From Salvator merianae (Eukaryota; Chordata; Lepidosauria; Squamata; Teiidae), in NCBI GenBank assembly GCA_003586115.2, contig QVOM02000029.1:26971712-27035711 (forward strand): a stretch of DNA of 64,000 bases, in the 5' to 3' direction. This document shows positions 26,301 to 41,300 of the stretch, in pieces. Numbering within the stretch: position 1 is the first letter of the stretch; each line of letters begins with the position of its first letter. The position numbers were made by a program, and so were the translations under genes. The notes under the pieces were generated by a model, which saw only the letters and a program-made list of their open reading frames with translations, made no database searches and was not told the origin of the DNA.

Positions 26301-29300
26301 CCTGTGGTACTGTTTTTACCTGGCATAACACATCTCTGTGTGTTCCTAGAATAATAGATGATCAAGTTATATTCGGAATAAACCTATGTCAGTGATTGTT
26401 AGTCCACTGAATTAGTAATGCCTATCTTTTCATCTACTGATCTACTTAGATTCTACCCCTGCTTAATACACAAGTCTAAGAAATACCTGCATGCATGCCA
26501 GTTGAGATATATCTATAATTTGGCATGGAATATTTAGGAAAAATAAATTTGTGAAAAGTATGCAAGGTGATTTTAGGATAAATTATTTTGGAAAAAACGG
26601 GAATCAATCTTATTTGGTCAAATAAATTCCATATTCAGTAACTTATTCCCAGTTAAAATCCACTACAGGCAAACACTCTTTGCAAGTAAGTCACTGTAAC
26701 AGCAAGACATACTATTGAGGATATTTTATTCTTTTTTTGTAATCTTTTTATCAACATACACAGCCACAATTGGATGTTTTCATTGAGCAAGCTTGTTAAC
26801 AATTTATTAGAAAATAGTGGTAAGAAGCACACTGCCAAGAATGTTGAGTAGCAGAGATAACTTATCTGTGAACCTTGGCATTTGAAGTTTTAAGAGACCA
26901 GCATGCTTATTGACATGATCTTGAGTGAAATAAACAAGGAAAAAAAAATGTGTTTTCCAAACCTGTATGCTCCAAAGCATGCTCAGTAGTATAAGCATGC
27001 ATGTTTGGAAGTGAAACTAATTTAAAATAAATGGAAATCCAATATAAATTTTATTAAGATAAAGAAGTGTGTTATATTTAAAATTCAAAGTATTAGGAGG
27101 GTAAAAATAAGTACCCTGTAGTACCCCCCTCCAAAAGTTTCCTGAAGATGAGGGAAACAAGATTCAGTATAACTCTTTCTGATGAAATATGTTTGAAGAT
27201 ATGCCTTCCTTTTGTTCAGAAGTACCTTAACATCCAAGCATGTCATAAATACTGTATTCACACATATTTAGGCTTGATAAGTTGTGCATTTTTCTTTTCC
27301 GCTATAGCTTTGTAGCACAAGTAACAAATCGTGCTCAAATCTTTTTGTTCCCTTTAAAATTGCCCTCTGAAGAATAATATAAGATATATACGATTGTGCT
27401 AGCTGTGGCTGATGAGAACTGTAACCAGAACAACTGGAGGGGATGAGGTTATGAAGACTGATTAAATGCTACATTTAAATATGTATAATACTGAGAATGC
27501 TAGGCAAGGAGATAAACTATATACTATTGCATTGTTTTTTAGAGCTTCGGTTTTACTTTGGGAAAGTGTGAGGTTCAGATACCAGCATCTCCAAACGTGT
27601 CTGAGAAAAACTTGTTCTGACACATTGGAGATTAATTCATAGTCAGCAAAGACACTACACATGGTTTGATTATTTTCTTAGGTTAAATTTTCTATAACAT
27701 CAATGGCTTTTCTCTGAATCTGGAATAAATTTTAGTATTAGACTTTTAGAGCATCTAGATATTCCCAGCAGACATGGGTGGAATAAAACAATGATGTAGA
27801 CAGTGGGCTGTACCTTTGAGTAACCTACTAGGAGCATTGATAGGAGATGAGGCAACAGAAGGATTAAGAATGTCTACCCAGGCACTCTTACTCCAGTTTT
27901 CTTTCTATTGCTTTTGAGGAGGACAAAGAATCTCCCTGCTCTATAATATTAAACCATGGATCTTCTACAATTATTTTGGAAGACCTTCCCCTCTCTAGAG
28001 GACTGGGGTTTTCTGCGGCTCTAGCATGGAGAATTTTTAGCCATGGCAGATTTCTTGGTAGGACAACTGGCTTCAAGGCCTGCCTTCTCCCCTGTTGTTA
28101 TTAGGTGGGTATATTTTTGGCCTTGACAGCACAGTTTACCTGCTCTGGCAGAGTACACAAACATGTTCTCCTAGCTATTGTCTACTGTTTATCCTAAGGT
28201 AGACATGGCATTTCACCATGATCAGGTGATCCAACTATTTGTAGGCTAATCCAAGCAAGGATTGATGTGGCCTACAGGGTACAAGGCAACCACCCTCCTG
28301 GCCCACTTTCCCAGATCAGCAGCAACCTCATGGTCCTTTTCTTCTCAGGCTCCAGTACACAGAATTTGCAAGGCAGCTACTTGGAAGACATTTTCTATCT
28401 TTTCCAGACATTAGCTCCTAGATAGGTTTAGATCTGCAAAGACTGCCTGTAGTAGGTGCGTCCTGCAGCAGGTCATAGCTAATCATCTCTAGACTTCCAC
28501 CTGTGCTTTGATGTGTCCCACAAAGACTACTTTACTCTCGGTTTTTTCCACCCACATACCAAAGAATCATTGGTATCACCATGAGTTGTCATTTTAGAAG
28601 ATATGAGGAAGTAAAGCAACCTTGTGCCAATTTTGGTGCATGAGGACAGAATCTTTTTTTTTTTTTAAAGGTTCTTTTCTCCAGGTCCAGGGCAGTGCCA
28701 TGTGGGGAGGGGTTCTTAATTCTCTTTTGCTATGTCTCCTATCATTCCTATCAAAGATACAACCCACTGTCTATGTCACTGCTTTATTCCTCCATATCTT
28801 CTGGAATGACCATTCACAGAGAGTACCAGTGATTCTTTAACAGATCAACTTCAAAAGATGGAAAGTACTATCACTAGTTAAATGTGTGATAGTACCACTT
28901 CAGACATACACGTGGCATCAGCTGTTTGAATGTGGCTTTGCATAAGAACTTCCTTTCACATACAGATCAAGTGAAGATTAATGTTCTTTTCTGTATGTGT
29001 GAGTACTAACCAGACTGATATGGTCTTCCTTTTAAAAAACATAGAGTTGCTTTTCTTCCAAATGTATACTCAGTGTTTTGAGCATAAATTTCCTACTATC
29101 CCAGTCTGTATGCCTGCAGACTTCTGCAGTTTATAGTAAAAAAGAAAAAAAATGAACAAGGAGTAGGAGATGATCACCTAGTTTCCCAGGTTTCTTGGCC
29201 TGGATACAGATATGACCTGGAAACAAGCTTTCTTCAGTAAGAAAGTATTTTCTACCACTATGCATAATCAAATGTAAGTTTTATTGCTACTAATTTCAGT

Positions 29301-32300
29301 CAGTTGGAAAAGAAGTCAGATCCAGTCTTGAAAGAAAGATCTATGAATGACTGCTGTTTTATTTTTTATTTCTGGTATTCCTAAGCAATTTTTCCAATCT
29401 AAAGTGTTCCTTAAAAGATGAAATAAAATAGCCAGTTCAAGCTGAATGCAGTAAAACGTCAATAGACACTGTCATCAACAAAAGCAGTGGTCAGCTTTGT
29501 GATAGATGGGTCATGGTCTGACAGAAACTTGCTGGCTGGGAGTGGACAGCCCAGATGTCACTGAGCTGAAGATCCCATTGTTCAGTGTGTTAAGAGTAGT
29601 GCACTGGGATTTACTGGGATGGGGAAAACATCTCACCCAGGCACCGAACTCTCAGAGCAGGATCTTATAGGAAAAGTGAGTCATAAAATAAGACAGACAG
29701 CACATAAACCTTCTTCAACACAGTATTCTTCAAAAATAACGGAAACGCTTTATTAAAATACAAGAAAAAGCTTTAAAAAGAAATAAAAACAGCAAAGCAT
29801 CAATTCTGACATGCTGATTGTCAGTCCAAAAAGGCAATGAGTATGCAGTGTAGCAGCAGGCTAGCCTCAAAAGAGGTCTTTCAGAGACTTACTATGCATG
29901 TGCAGGGTTAAACCAGGAAGAAAAACACTACAACAGCTTTTTAAGAATGAACAGGATCAACTGAGGACAAGTTTGATAGTTCTTGTGAATGGAGGCTATC
30001 AGAGGAAGGAGAGGATGGACCTAAATCCACGCAAAACTGATTCGGGAAAGCCCTAACTTAACCAGGAGAATACAGATTCTCACCCTTAAAGATATAGAAG
30101 GACTTTGAGAACAGACTTTGCTACCATGACGAGCCTCAGCAGTACAATTACAGTCTTTTGCAAATCAGTTGCCTCAGCCGAGGCAGAACAAAGTCAGGGC
30201 TCTGGAGCTGCTTTTGGCTTGAAGCAGCAATCCCGGCAGCAAGTGATAGCAGGTTTATTCAAAGTGCGGCTGAGTTCTTCCAAGATTGAGGTGCAGCAGT
30301 GTGGATTGAGGGGAGTCCAGATGGTGGAAATTCAAGAAGACCATACTGTGTGCTGCCTGGGGCTAACATTTAACTCTGATCTAGACAAAGGCGACTGACC
30401 TTAACCTAAACTCAGCCCAGGGGTAGTGAGTGACATGAGGGCAATTTTTCCTTCTGGAAAGGGTGGGGATTTCTTCCACTTTACTAGGGGGCTTTGTGGA
30501 GAGGTGCACTTGTGTAATATCACTAAATGTGTACGTGCTTGGGTGACATTAACAGTGATCAGTGTTTTTCCATGCTTTGATGATATTACTTCATAGCATT
30601 TTGATTATATTAGCCAAAGTAAAAAGACTGTAAGTTAAACAATTGTGTTGCCTCTGTAAATAGACTCCTCCTATACTCAGATCATCTTATTTCACAAACG
30701 AAAGGTGTGATATGACAATAGAATGGCAGTTCAGTACTCAAACCCAATCAGGCTGGGACACATTCCCAACTAACATCCCATCATTCCAGACTGGTATTCT
30801 TGATGGGTTGTTCTGGATGTATATCAAGAGATTCCCTTTAACAAAAGATTGGTCTGGGATGCCAATAGCTCTTTCAATATCTCTTCTTAGATTCTGCCCA
30901 GGGTAAATATCAGGTATCACCAAGCCATTTAAATGGATTATTTCCTTTTGAGATCGGATTTTCCTCTGATTCATCCCTGCTTATGCAGATGTCTCTGTTT
31001 CAAAGTTTTGCTTTAGTCAGAGTCAGAATATTCTGCAATCACTTCCTTGTCCTTTTGAGTTGAGTCCTGACTTTTCCAATATGGATCCTGGTATACTAAA
31101 CTGGTCTGATACAAGGAATTGGGCTCCTTGGTCCATTTCCCTGTACTTCCAACCTATTTGCCAATCAATATGCCAGTCATGGGGCCTAGTTCTTTAGTTT
31201 GTGGGTGTCTGTGCCTGTTTCTAGGGATCAGGCAATATCAAGTGATATAGCAAAATACCCATTTAGTAGCCACTAACACATGTCCAGGGACATTGGGGCC
31301 AGCTGTGATCTCAGCAATAGCATCTGCTAGAGACAGTTACACAATGACTCAGTTGCATGATAAAGTAAATGATGCCACAATCACCAAAAATTTTCAGATT
31401 GCATTCTTACACCTCCTAGGGTCTCCAAAGTCAAAGGTAGCAAGTCTACCTGTAAATTACAGCTATTAGGGGTGAAACAGTGAACAACAGCTTTTGTTTG
31501 TGGCTTTTCAAGAAGCATTTAACTGTACTATGAAAAACAAGATATCTGACTTAATGTCTTTAACTCTTTCCTTACTTTAACAATTTATGAAGAGAGTGTG
31601 TGTAATTTGGCACTGAAGTCCATGGTGATTAGTTTGAAAATGTTCAGATAGAGGACCTAAATTGTCTATATGTGAACCGTAAAATTCCATTTTGTTTTTA
31701 TAATTTCATTTGAAATTGTGATAGAATATCTAAGTAATAGAGTGCTTATTGTGTCAAAGTGGCACTTTATCCATTCAAAGTTTTGTTTCTCAGTATTGCT
31801 TATTCTAGAGATAAACTCACTGTACTTAAGAGCCAGCTTTTCCCCCAAGATGTCCTATCAGTTCTTAATAATGGGTTAGGGGAAGGAAAGTGTGAGCAGC
31901 TGATTTAAAATTTGAATTTACTACTAAATTCAGTAATGATTAGGTTGTGATTAAGTACCGATAGGAAGCGTTTTTCTCTGCCACATGGTTACATTTTCTG
32001 CTGAATGAATTTGTCCTTAAGGCTTGGAGAGGAATGAGAGAAGCATGCTTCCTAAGTAAAAATTTGTATGTGTAAACTGGTTCCAATCTGCTGAGTACAG
32101 TTGAAAAACCTTCCCCCCATATTTAAAAAATTAACAATCCACTTAGAATATTTTGAAGTCTCAATTTCTGTAGGTCTTATGAGATCTGTAGAATTACTTT
32201 CATTTTTGTGATAGTGTGAGAAAGTGAATGTAATATCCAGTCATCCAGTAAATACAATTACCATAAAATCCAACTTTTTTTCTTATTTTTTTACTGTACA

Positions 32301-35300
32301 ATAGTTGTCATACAAAATCCTATTCAACTAATATATCATTTCCGTACCTGACTTCTGAACCCTGGATTAAATCCTGCTTGTGCTGAACAGTGTGTAAATA
32401 AAGACAATTTCACATGAGGAAATCTTTGACTTTTTCCATTAGTTTCAATTTTGGATGTTTCAAAAACACCACATCCTTTTAGACTTAAACTGCATTTTGT
32501 CCTGTTTTGACTTTAGTGACATGAAGCCCAAGTCAGTATTCACCATGTTAATCTTATTAGATGTTGGCAGCTAGGACCTTGGTGGTTTGAACAAGTATTT
32601 GGTCTTTCTTATTGCCAGAAAGAGTCTGCATTGAATTAGGGTGGCAGAAGTAGAGCTGAGCCTTTTAGCCTGAGGTTTGTTCATTCATGTGCACAGAACT
32701 TGGTTTTGATCTTAAACTGGAAACATTTTTTCAGTAAAACCAGATATTCCAATGAAACAAACTTCAAATGTTCCTCAGGCCATAAGAGACAATGGAGAGA
32801 TTCATGACACTCCATTATTCATCACAAGAAGCACCTACGCTCACCAGTGTGGATTGGGCAAGTGGGGCACAGTGGGTGCTACGTACACCCAACCTACTCC
32901 CCCAAGTCAATTGAAATATTTTTTTTGAAAAGGAAGCCTCTGCCAATCAGTAAAGGCAAAAGAGGGGACACAACTCCAAAATGATGCTCCAGAACAAAAT
33001 TACCCAAAGCAGGTCATGTTTCTTTCAGTTGAAAAGAGGACTTAAGTTTTAGAGCTCAAACTAAGTTCTTCAAGCTCAAAATATTTTGGATATCCCTAAT
33101 CATTGGGATACGCCTTATTTGCCAATGGTCTTACAACTACAGCATAGAGACAGGGTTGCTCTTAGTGTAATTCATTTGCAACAAAAAAAGCCATAGTGCA
33201 CAGAGTCTATATTTTGCTTCAGTTTATGTCAGTTGCAATCACCTTGTTACTACTGTGTGCTGTTTTGGTCACTGCATCTCAAAAAAGTTATCAGAGTTAG
33301 AGAAGGTTCAGAGGAGTAAGACTTAACATGATCAAGGGGGTGGAGTAGCTTCCCTATGAGGAGTGGTCACAATGTCTGGAGCCTTTTGGTGAGTGAGATG
33401 AGACATAATAAAGGTGGATAAAATTATGCATGGTGTGGACAAACTGGATAGGGAAAAGGGTTTTTTTCCCTTTCCCAAAATATTAGAACCAGAGGTCGCG
33501 CAATGAAGTTAAATCCTGGACAAATCACGATAAACAAAGTTTTTTGGTTTTTTGTATGCAACATGCAATTAAACTTTGGAATTTGCTCTCACGAGATGTG
33601 ATGCTGGATCACCAGCTTGGATGGTTTCAGAAAAGATTTGGACTAATTCATGAAAGTCATATGGCTGTTAGCTTTGATGACAGTAGGAGGTGATATGCTT
33701 CCAAAGGCCAGCTGCTGGGAGTCGGTGAGAACAGCAATCTGTGTTCTCATGTCCTGCTGGTGGATTTCCTGTGTAGCTGGTTTTACCACTGTGAGAGCAG
33801 ACTGCTGGACTGTTCTTAAGAACCAGCAGCTACAAGATTTTAGATAGTTCCACATTTCATTTCAGCCTACCTTATTTGCTAGACCCATGCCAGCCACTGG
33901 GGATGCTTGTTACAAACAGGAAAGTAGGGGGACAAAAGGAAAGAGAGGAAGGAAAGAGAATGATCCATTATATAAATTCCCATCTGTTCACCAAATGTTG
34001 TCCAAACTCACTGTTTATTCATTTCACTTTTTATACATGTTGAAATCTTAATTTCTTCACAGCTTAGAGATTTCCCTGATTAAGAAGGAAGAGGGACATT
34101 CATGGCCAGAGCTGATTGTTGGTGATTCTCAAGGGGAATTTGTTACAGATCCAGCCAAGTGTGCTGCAGTCGCTGAGCAACTGATGCATCTTACATCTGA
34201 CGAAATGGTAAAGTGCTAATGAAATAAAATCTTTTTTGTATGTTGCCTCAGAAGTAAATTCCACCAAAATCCCTTAAGTCAACTCTTGTTAGCTATCATG
34301 TACAGTAGGCTACAAGTGGTCTCCACAAGTCTTTCTTACCACCCTCCAATGAGTGTTTCAGGCACCCAGCTGACTGTTGTTGTCTGCTGCATTTTGCAAC
34401 CTGGAAACCAAGGATAGCATGGCTAGAGCCGAGAAGAAGGCAGAAAGGAATGGTACTCTCCATGTAACTTGTGTGGCTCACCACAGCAGATCATTAAGAA
34501 TCAGCTATGCATTGTTGAGTGTTGATCTGGAGGTCTTTCCATCTGTCCTTCCCTCCATGTATACACATGTGTGTATCTGCATGACTATATGAGGGAAGGA
34601 GGAGGTATATGCCAGGCTCCCTTTATCACGAGCACTGGTCATGGAGACCAATGGTGTCCCTTGGCAGAAAAAAGAAATGTAGCACATGTTAATTTTATGC
34701 ATTAGGCCAGACCAGAGAGAAAGGCAATAACACAAACAGAAGAAGTTGTCAAGGGCAATAAATTGCATTGAATTTTCATTTGTACGTCTTCTCTGTCTTT
34801 CATAAGAAGCAAATGCTGTCCCTGTTGTTTTCCATATCCCTGAAATCACTAGGGGAAGATTATAATGTCAGGTATAGACAGAAAAACTATATAATGTGTG
34901 TTTTTATTTTTGTGACATATCTTTGAAGCCACTTGACAAGAAGGGCAATATATGTAGTTACAAATTATGTAAGTTATAGGTGTAAATTCTATTAATAAAT
35001 ATGTTAATTAGCATTCACTCATTTGTTATATCTAATTCTGCCCACAGACACTTGGTAAAGAGAGGCTTTCATTTGCCTGTTACTGAGATAGTGACAGGGT
35101 GACTGTCTAAGATGTATTTAAGTCAGAAAACTCTGTCTTCATTTCATTATAAAATGATTCTTGTAGAGATAAACGGACTGTGATGCTTGAGTGTAACAAA
35201 ATGGTGTAACAAAATTTTTCTTTGATAATTGCTTTCTTAAATGGATAGAGAGGGGAAGAAGTTTAGTTTTCAACACTTAAAAGTAATCGCTTTTAGGTAG

Positions 35301-38300
35301 AGGTGTGCTAAAACTGCTTTTGTCAGATGCTTAAAGGCTGAAGACTGTTAGGGAATGTGCAAATGCGTGCTGAGTCTCTCTGCACATGCACAGTGACATC
35401 ATGCACTGTAGACTTGCTCATGAAGGGCCCATTAATGGCAGTGACAACACAAGGAGCAAGTGAGTAAGTTCCCTGCTTTGCCGGTTTCCTTGTGTGTAAG
35501 CAAGTGGAGCCAAATAGAGCCAGGACTGTTAGGGAAAGTATGAGCTCAAGGACCGTCAGGGAATGTGTGAAAGCATGCTGAGGCTCTCTGTACATGCATA
35601 ATGACATAATTCACTGCAGATCTACCCATGAAGAGTGGCTAGGTTCCCTGCTTTGCCGGTTTCCTTGTGTGTAAGCAAGTGGAGCCAAATAGAGCCAGGA
35701 CTGTTAGGGAAAGTACCTAACAATCCTTGACCTCTAAGTCCCATTCATGTTCAACAAATATGAGTTGGCACATCCCTACTTTTAAGTAGTGTCCCTTAGC
35801 ATCTTTAGAGGCTAAAAGGGGCTTCTGATAGTAAGCTTTATGTGCTGAAGCTGTTTTCAGTGGCTTCAGGAGATATTAAGAGAACATTGCTTTCTGCATT
35901 TCCTAGAGGATATCAAGCTTATTATTGTGTAAAATTCTATGTTATCACACAAAGAATCACTCTTTCTGCTTCCCCTGGTTTATATATTTAGGATAAGAGG
36001 AGACAGCAAGTGGCTTCATGTGTGAAAAAGAATTGTAAAATGCATCAAACTCAGTCATACATTTGGTGGAAAAACAGCATTCTTGTTTTCGAGCTTATAG
36101 CAGTTCGGCACTTATATCACAAGCTTATAACAGGCTGCAGTTCCCTTCTTCAGATATAAGTACACATATAAATGTGTCGATCCGTTTCTCCTTGAACTGC
36201 AAACTAGGAATTGCTTCAGATTGGTAAGGAGTAACTGAGTCATGAGAAATGACACTCGACATTTCACATAATTTCATTTTCTAGATCAGTTTCTGTCTTA
36301 CCCCATACAAAGGTGTTTGACCGCATCTTATCAGTCCCAACCAATGACACCAGTGACAATGGTCAACTGGCACATAAAGTTGAGGAATAAAACACTACAG
36401 AATAACAGGAAAATTTGCTAATGAATTCACAAATCAAATGGACAGTGCAAAACAACATTTTTTTCTAGTTTGCACAAAGAAAACATAATTATAGAAAGCA
36501 ATTAATTAGCAATGTGATTAAGGGGAGTCTTTCTGTAAACTACATAATTAATTACTTTGCATTAGTAGCAGAGAAATCTGTGCAGGGTTTACAAATAGAC
36601 TGATTAAGATATGCAGTTTGTTTAAAATCTGATCCAAACAGCTGAAATAAGCCAAACAATGCTCTCATCAACCAGCACAATTTTTGTAGAAGCTTGTTAA
36701 ATACCTACCCCATGTGCATGTAAAGGGGTAGGGAGGATAGAACAAATAAATGTGAAGTATTTCACCATAGGGATTGGAGCTGAGAGTGTGCTTGAAGCCT
36801 ATTTCATCCTTTCACTTTTGTGTACTTCATGTTTTTGGTGTCACCGTGTCTTTGTCAAAGGTCTCACAAACTGCAGAAATGTCGGCATGGGAAGTGCTTG
36901 AATCTACAGCATAATTATTGTCTTCACTATCAGTGTTGTTATATCTCCGCAGAGGCCATGCATCCCATACTATTTTCTCTAGTGCATTAAAACAATAAGT
37001 AGAATGGTATACTATATTGTTGCCTTTCCTGAGCACATTTTCTGCTTTCTGCTTTCGCTTTACTATTTCTTTAAAGGAGTTAAATTGCCTTCAGCTAAAC
37101 ATCTGTCCCTTTAAAGGGAAATCTGTGCTCACTGAGAGCAATACAAACATGTTGAGGAAGTCAGTGAATATCAGATCCACAACGTCAACCCCTGCTCTCT
37201 GTGTGTATTTTTCACTTACTTAGTTCCTGCTTTATAAACGCAAATTCTCTTCAAGGTGTTTTCTCCAAATGAAATCAAATCTAGCTCAGAATCACGGTGT
37301 TCATATAGAGCCTGGATTTAAAAGTAAAATAAAACTTCTAGAAGTATTTCAATGAGAAAATAAAATGTAATTTTCTGTCATGTTTATATGACACTTGAAT
37401 ATTCAGAGAAGGATAGCACACCAACTGTCATCTTCTAAACAATCCAGGGCACTAATTTTTTATTCATCTGATTTGCTCATGAACAAAACTAAGTTGTTGA
37501 CTTATATTGTGACCTATTTTTGTATGCTTTTGAAGTGAGTGTTCTGCCACAATGTATAAAAATTAACCTCTCTTTTGTTTAATAAATTACTCCTTTATGT
37601 AATATGATATGTGTACTCGGATGGAAAGATCATGGTATTACCTTGCTTTTCCTCACATCAGAGCTCTGTTCTGTTTTACATATCAGCAGCTGAATCTCAG
37701 ATATCATTTTCAATAACTGATTGCAGACAATCTCATGACAAGTCAAGGATTTAAATCAAATTTTATATGCAGAAGTTTGAAACCTTATGCAGTAGAATGT
37801 GCTGATTCTCAAATTAATCTGTGCTCCAATATTCTATTTGTTATGAATTCATTTCAAGAATTTCTGAATGGCCCTTCAGCCATAAATCTGCAAGGTTGGT
37901 TTATTATAATAGCAACAACTATAATAATAAAACTAACTTGCCGGACACTGAGCTGGATCTGTTGTTCTATGAACCAAAGAACTCCATTTGTTGGTCAGAT
38001 CAGTGGATGTTACTGCACTTTAAATCAGAGGCTCCTGAGGGCATCTGCACAAGGAGACTTTCACTTGCAGAAAGTCTTACAAATACCAAGAGTGCCTCAA
38101 ATTTTCATAAGCAAAGAGGACTGCAGGAGAGGATGGGAAATCAATAAGGTCTGCCTTCCACCTGTAATAATCCCTTGGTATGATATGATCCTTCAAACTA
38201 CTGTGCTAAACCATGTTATACAAGCTGCTACCACTTGTGATAAACTGGAAGGAGCTATGGGAGCATGGAGAACCAATCAGTCAGTGTAGCTTAATGATAC

Positions 38301-41300
38301 TGTGAAGTGGAGGGACAGTTTACAGGAATACATTAAACAAGGGGAGCAAGGCAGTACTGTATTACACAGTGGACAACAGTATTCAAGTTTAAAGTTCATG
38401 CTGCTCTGCACCCAATCCAGTGTTTGATATTCACTGTTAATTTGAATGGGTACTTGCACCAATGTTTGTTCAGGCAGTGTCTTCACTGCAAGTTTCAGTT
38501 AGTTTTATAACTCTTCGGCAATCTGTTTTTATTAAATTTTGACTACAAGAGAATCCAGGAAATTGCAGCGTATTGTGCTATGTATTCATTCATTTGGTTA
38601 ACGTTAATTCTGTTTCTTGAAAATATGATCACTTTAGGAAGAATTGCTGTTAATTTGATAAGTCTTTAAACCTACAACTGCAGTCAGTTGTGATGTCTCT
38701 TTTGATGGATAGTGTCCACCGTAGGGGAACTGCTTCTATACATGTGAAACACAGTGTCTACGTATGTGCAGGTTCTTTAGGTCTATGAGTTTAGTTTTAC
38801 TGATAATGGTGTCCGGTCCAAGTCGCAACGATTTAGTAGGGGTACACACAAATCAACCTTTCTGCTGGTGGCCCTTGCAAAGATGAATCTCAGTGCCCAC
38901 AGTAGATATTCCATCACTATCTCACCTGCCACAGCCTTACATGCTTTTTCTATGAACTCCTGTGTGACTGTTGTAAAAGTAAATGCAGTGAAAGGGGGCA
39001 CTCTCAAGTCCATCAGATTTCTTTGATCAGTATTTTATGGAGTGTCAGAACTACTTTTTTCTGGACGGGTGTGCAGTTTATAAAATAGCAGCCTTAAGTA
39101 GTTTGGACGGTAGTAATCATAGGGTCATTGTTCAGTTGTGATTTAAAGAGGAGTTATATTCTTTTAAGACTTGATTGAGAGCTAATTTTTGCCTATTGCC
39201 TACCTGTTGTGGTTGTTCATCAAATATAAAAACTATTTTTTAATATGTAGAATTGCTTTCCCAATTTCTGTCTGAATTGCTATACACTCGAGATTGTTAC
39301 ATGATGTAGTGCTTTCTGAACGAGCCCTATTCAGGAGTTTAGAGGAAAACCTTTTTTAGTTTTAATTCTGTAAGAAATAGTTTACACAGAATATCTTTTA
39401 GATATTAATGGATATTTTGTCATATTGCTTTTACTACACCTTTCCAGTATTACAGTTTTGCACATCCTTGAAGTGCCAAGAAGTGTAAATCATTTGTTTG
39501 TTTGTTTCAGAATCCTGACCCTAGCAAGGAGAATCCTCCCTGTAATGCCCAGGAGCTAGAAGAATGTGACATCTTTCTTGAAGACAGTACAACTCTGTGC
39601 AGATTCGATGGTAACTCTTTGAACGTCACTCATGTAGTAAGTTTAATATTCTTTTTATTTCCTTGCCTGTTCTCAGGAAGTGAATGATCTTTTATCCTAC
39701 TGTCCCTTCTAACTAATCCATCTTGCCCGTGTGCCTAAAGTCATCCATTGAAGAATATAATTTGGGAACTCACCCAGCATGTAGTTGAGTCTAAGCTAGA
39801 AATATAATGCCAGAGCAGGCAATCAAGTTCAGCTGGAGTTCCAGTAAGCAGAACTCCTGCGCAGTTGTCCTTGAAAATACTAGATAGCTGCTAGAGACAT
39901 TGTTTGAAAAGTGCATTATTTTTAATATTTATTTACAAAAATTATCATACTGCAGCTTTAAAATAAATGTATGTTGTAGGGATGTCTAACAAAGTATTAA
40001 AATGAAAGTACAATGAAATAGTGTATGGCAAAATTAAGCAGGCAGACCAGACTGAAATAATTATAATTCAAATGGACAGTAATATTATAACATTGTCATA
40101 GTCTTAAATCTTGTTGACTGCTCACTGGGCTATTACTAGAAAAGGGACAATCGGTCCCTCCTATCCAAGCCAAGGAATTAGTACAGTTGCCCCACAGTAA
40201 GGTGACCAGAGTGTGGGAGGCTGCCTTCAACACATTTGGCATCTATGGTCATTAAAGATAATAGGATCCATGAATGGTAAACTAGGGATACTCTGTCTTG
40301 CTCTGCACCAGACCAAAAGGCAGGTTCAGTTGTGGAGAATAACTGGGGAGGTGATCAAATACATGCTGCAGTGGCCCTATACAATCAGTCTCTCGTTCTC
40401 AGAAAAGGAGAAGAGGTTGACTCCATATTCCTCATGGCTCCAGAGAAGGATGGAACATAGAGATCTCATCCAGGACTTATAAGTTATAAAGTCTTTGCAA
40501 CTCTTAATTCCACAAAAACAGTATTGGGGAAGAACAACTTCATGTCTGCATCTGAAGGACCATAGTTTGAACACTTCCACACCATCATTGTTTATCTCCT
40601 CCCAAAAATTCCTGCATGTCATAAAAAGAAATAAGAACTTCCAACACACAGAACTTCCATTCAGCCTACTGTTGGCACCCAGAGTGCTGACCAGAGTTGT
40701 AGTGATGGTTGTTGTACCTTCTGTACTTTTCCCATGAACTGAGCAGCAAATGATACCCCAAGGAATTCCTCCCACCATGGGATTCAGCAGGTTCCAGTGC
40801 TAGAAGCTAATAGTTACCAAGATACAGGCTGGACTCTGTATCTGCTAATGAAAACATGTTTGCTACCTTGCAGCGGGAGGCTTAGATGGTACAATACGTA
40901 TTGGAGTACTGAGAATAGTATTGTGTGTTGCTGATAAGTATTTGCATTGGAAGTCTGGGCTGCAAAAAGAGAGCCTTATAATTCAGCGGCTGTTAGTCTA
41001 CCATGAATGGTTTCTTCAGATGGTCCTAGCCACAAACAGATTGAACCTATACACCTTGTTATTTGGGAAACTTTGATGATCAGTTGTCACAAAAATCCTG
41101 CTGGTTCTCACGTTGAAGGGCATAGCCATCTTTGTGTGTCTGGATAATGACACAGTGAAGGCAAGGTTCAAAAAGAAAATGTGTCAGATACTTCTTCAAA
41201 ACACTGGAAACAAGTGGGGTTTGCTTTCCTGGTAAATGTATAAAAGAGTCATAGCATACCTGAGTATCCACATAGGCCAATCTTTAAATACATTCTGTCC

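Larger units (their letters stand above)
21354..34062 (+). other. NUDCD1: NUDCD1 intron 6
   Basis: The longest intron (12.7 kb), donor GTATTT, acceptor TTTCTTCACAG. It contains a LINE tail (about 21870-21960), a DIRS-like recombinase fragment with a nested insertion (22690-24030), a second recombinase fragment (28180-28440), a possible LTR piece (about 29560-29780) and an L2-like 3' end (33180-33850). I cannot assign 24920-28170, 28600-29500 or 30000-33170. A reverse-strand frame at 30738-30974 there is unrecognised. Confidence 0.9.
34208..39510 (+). other. NUDCD1: NUDCD1 intron 7
   Basis: A 5.3-kb intron with donor GTAAAG and acceptor TTTGTTTCAG. It contains the repeat with internal duplication at 35293-35780 and an unidentified reverse-strand frame at 38783-39030. 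Nothing else is recognised in 34208-35290, 35785-38780 or 39030-39510. Confidence 0.9.

Noticed and set aside
30738..30974. 78-codon reverse frame in intron 6
   Set aside because: It looks somewhat protein-like but begins right after a stop, has no recognisable motif and no partner frame, so there is too little to call it.
37735..38289. 184-codon forward open frame in intron 7
   Set aside because: No recognisable domain, irregular composition, and a second overlapping frame of similar quality. Its length is explicable by chance in a 64-kb window or by an old repeat.
40377..40778. 133-codon reverse-strand frame
   Set aside because: It overlaps the forward DIRS-like reverse transcriptase and has no domain of its own.
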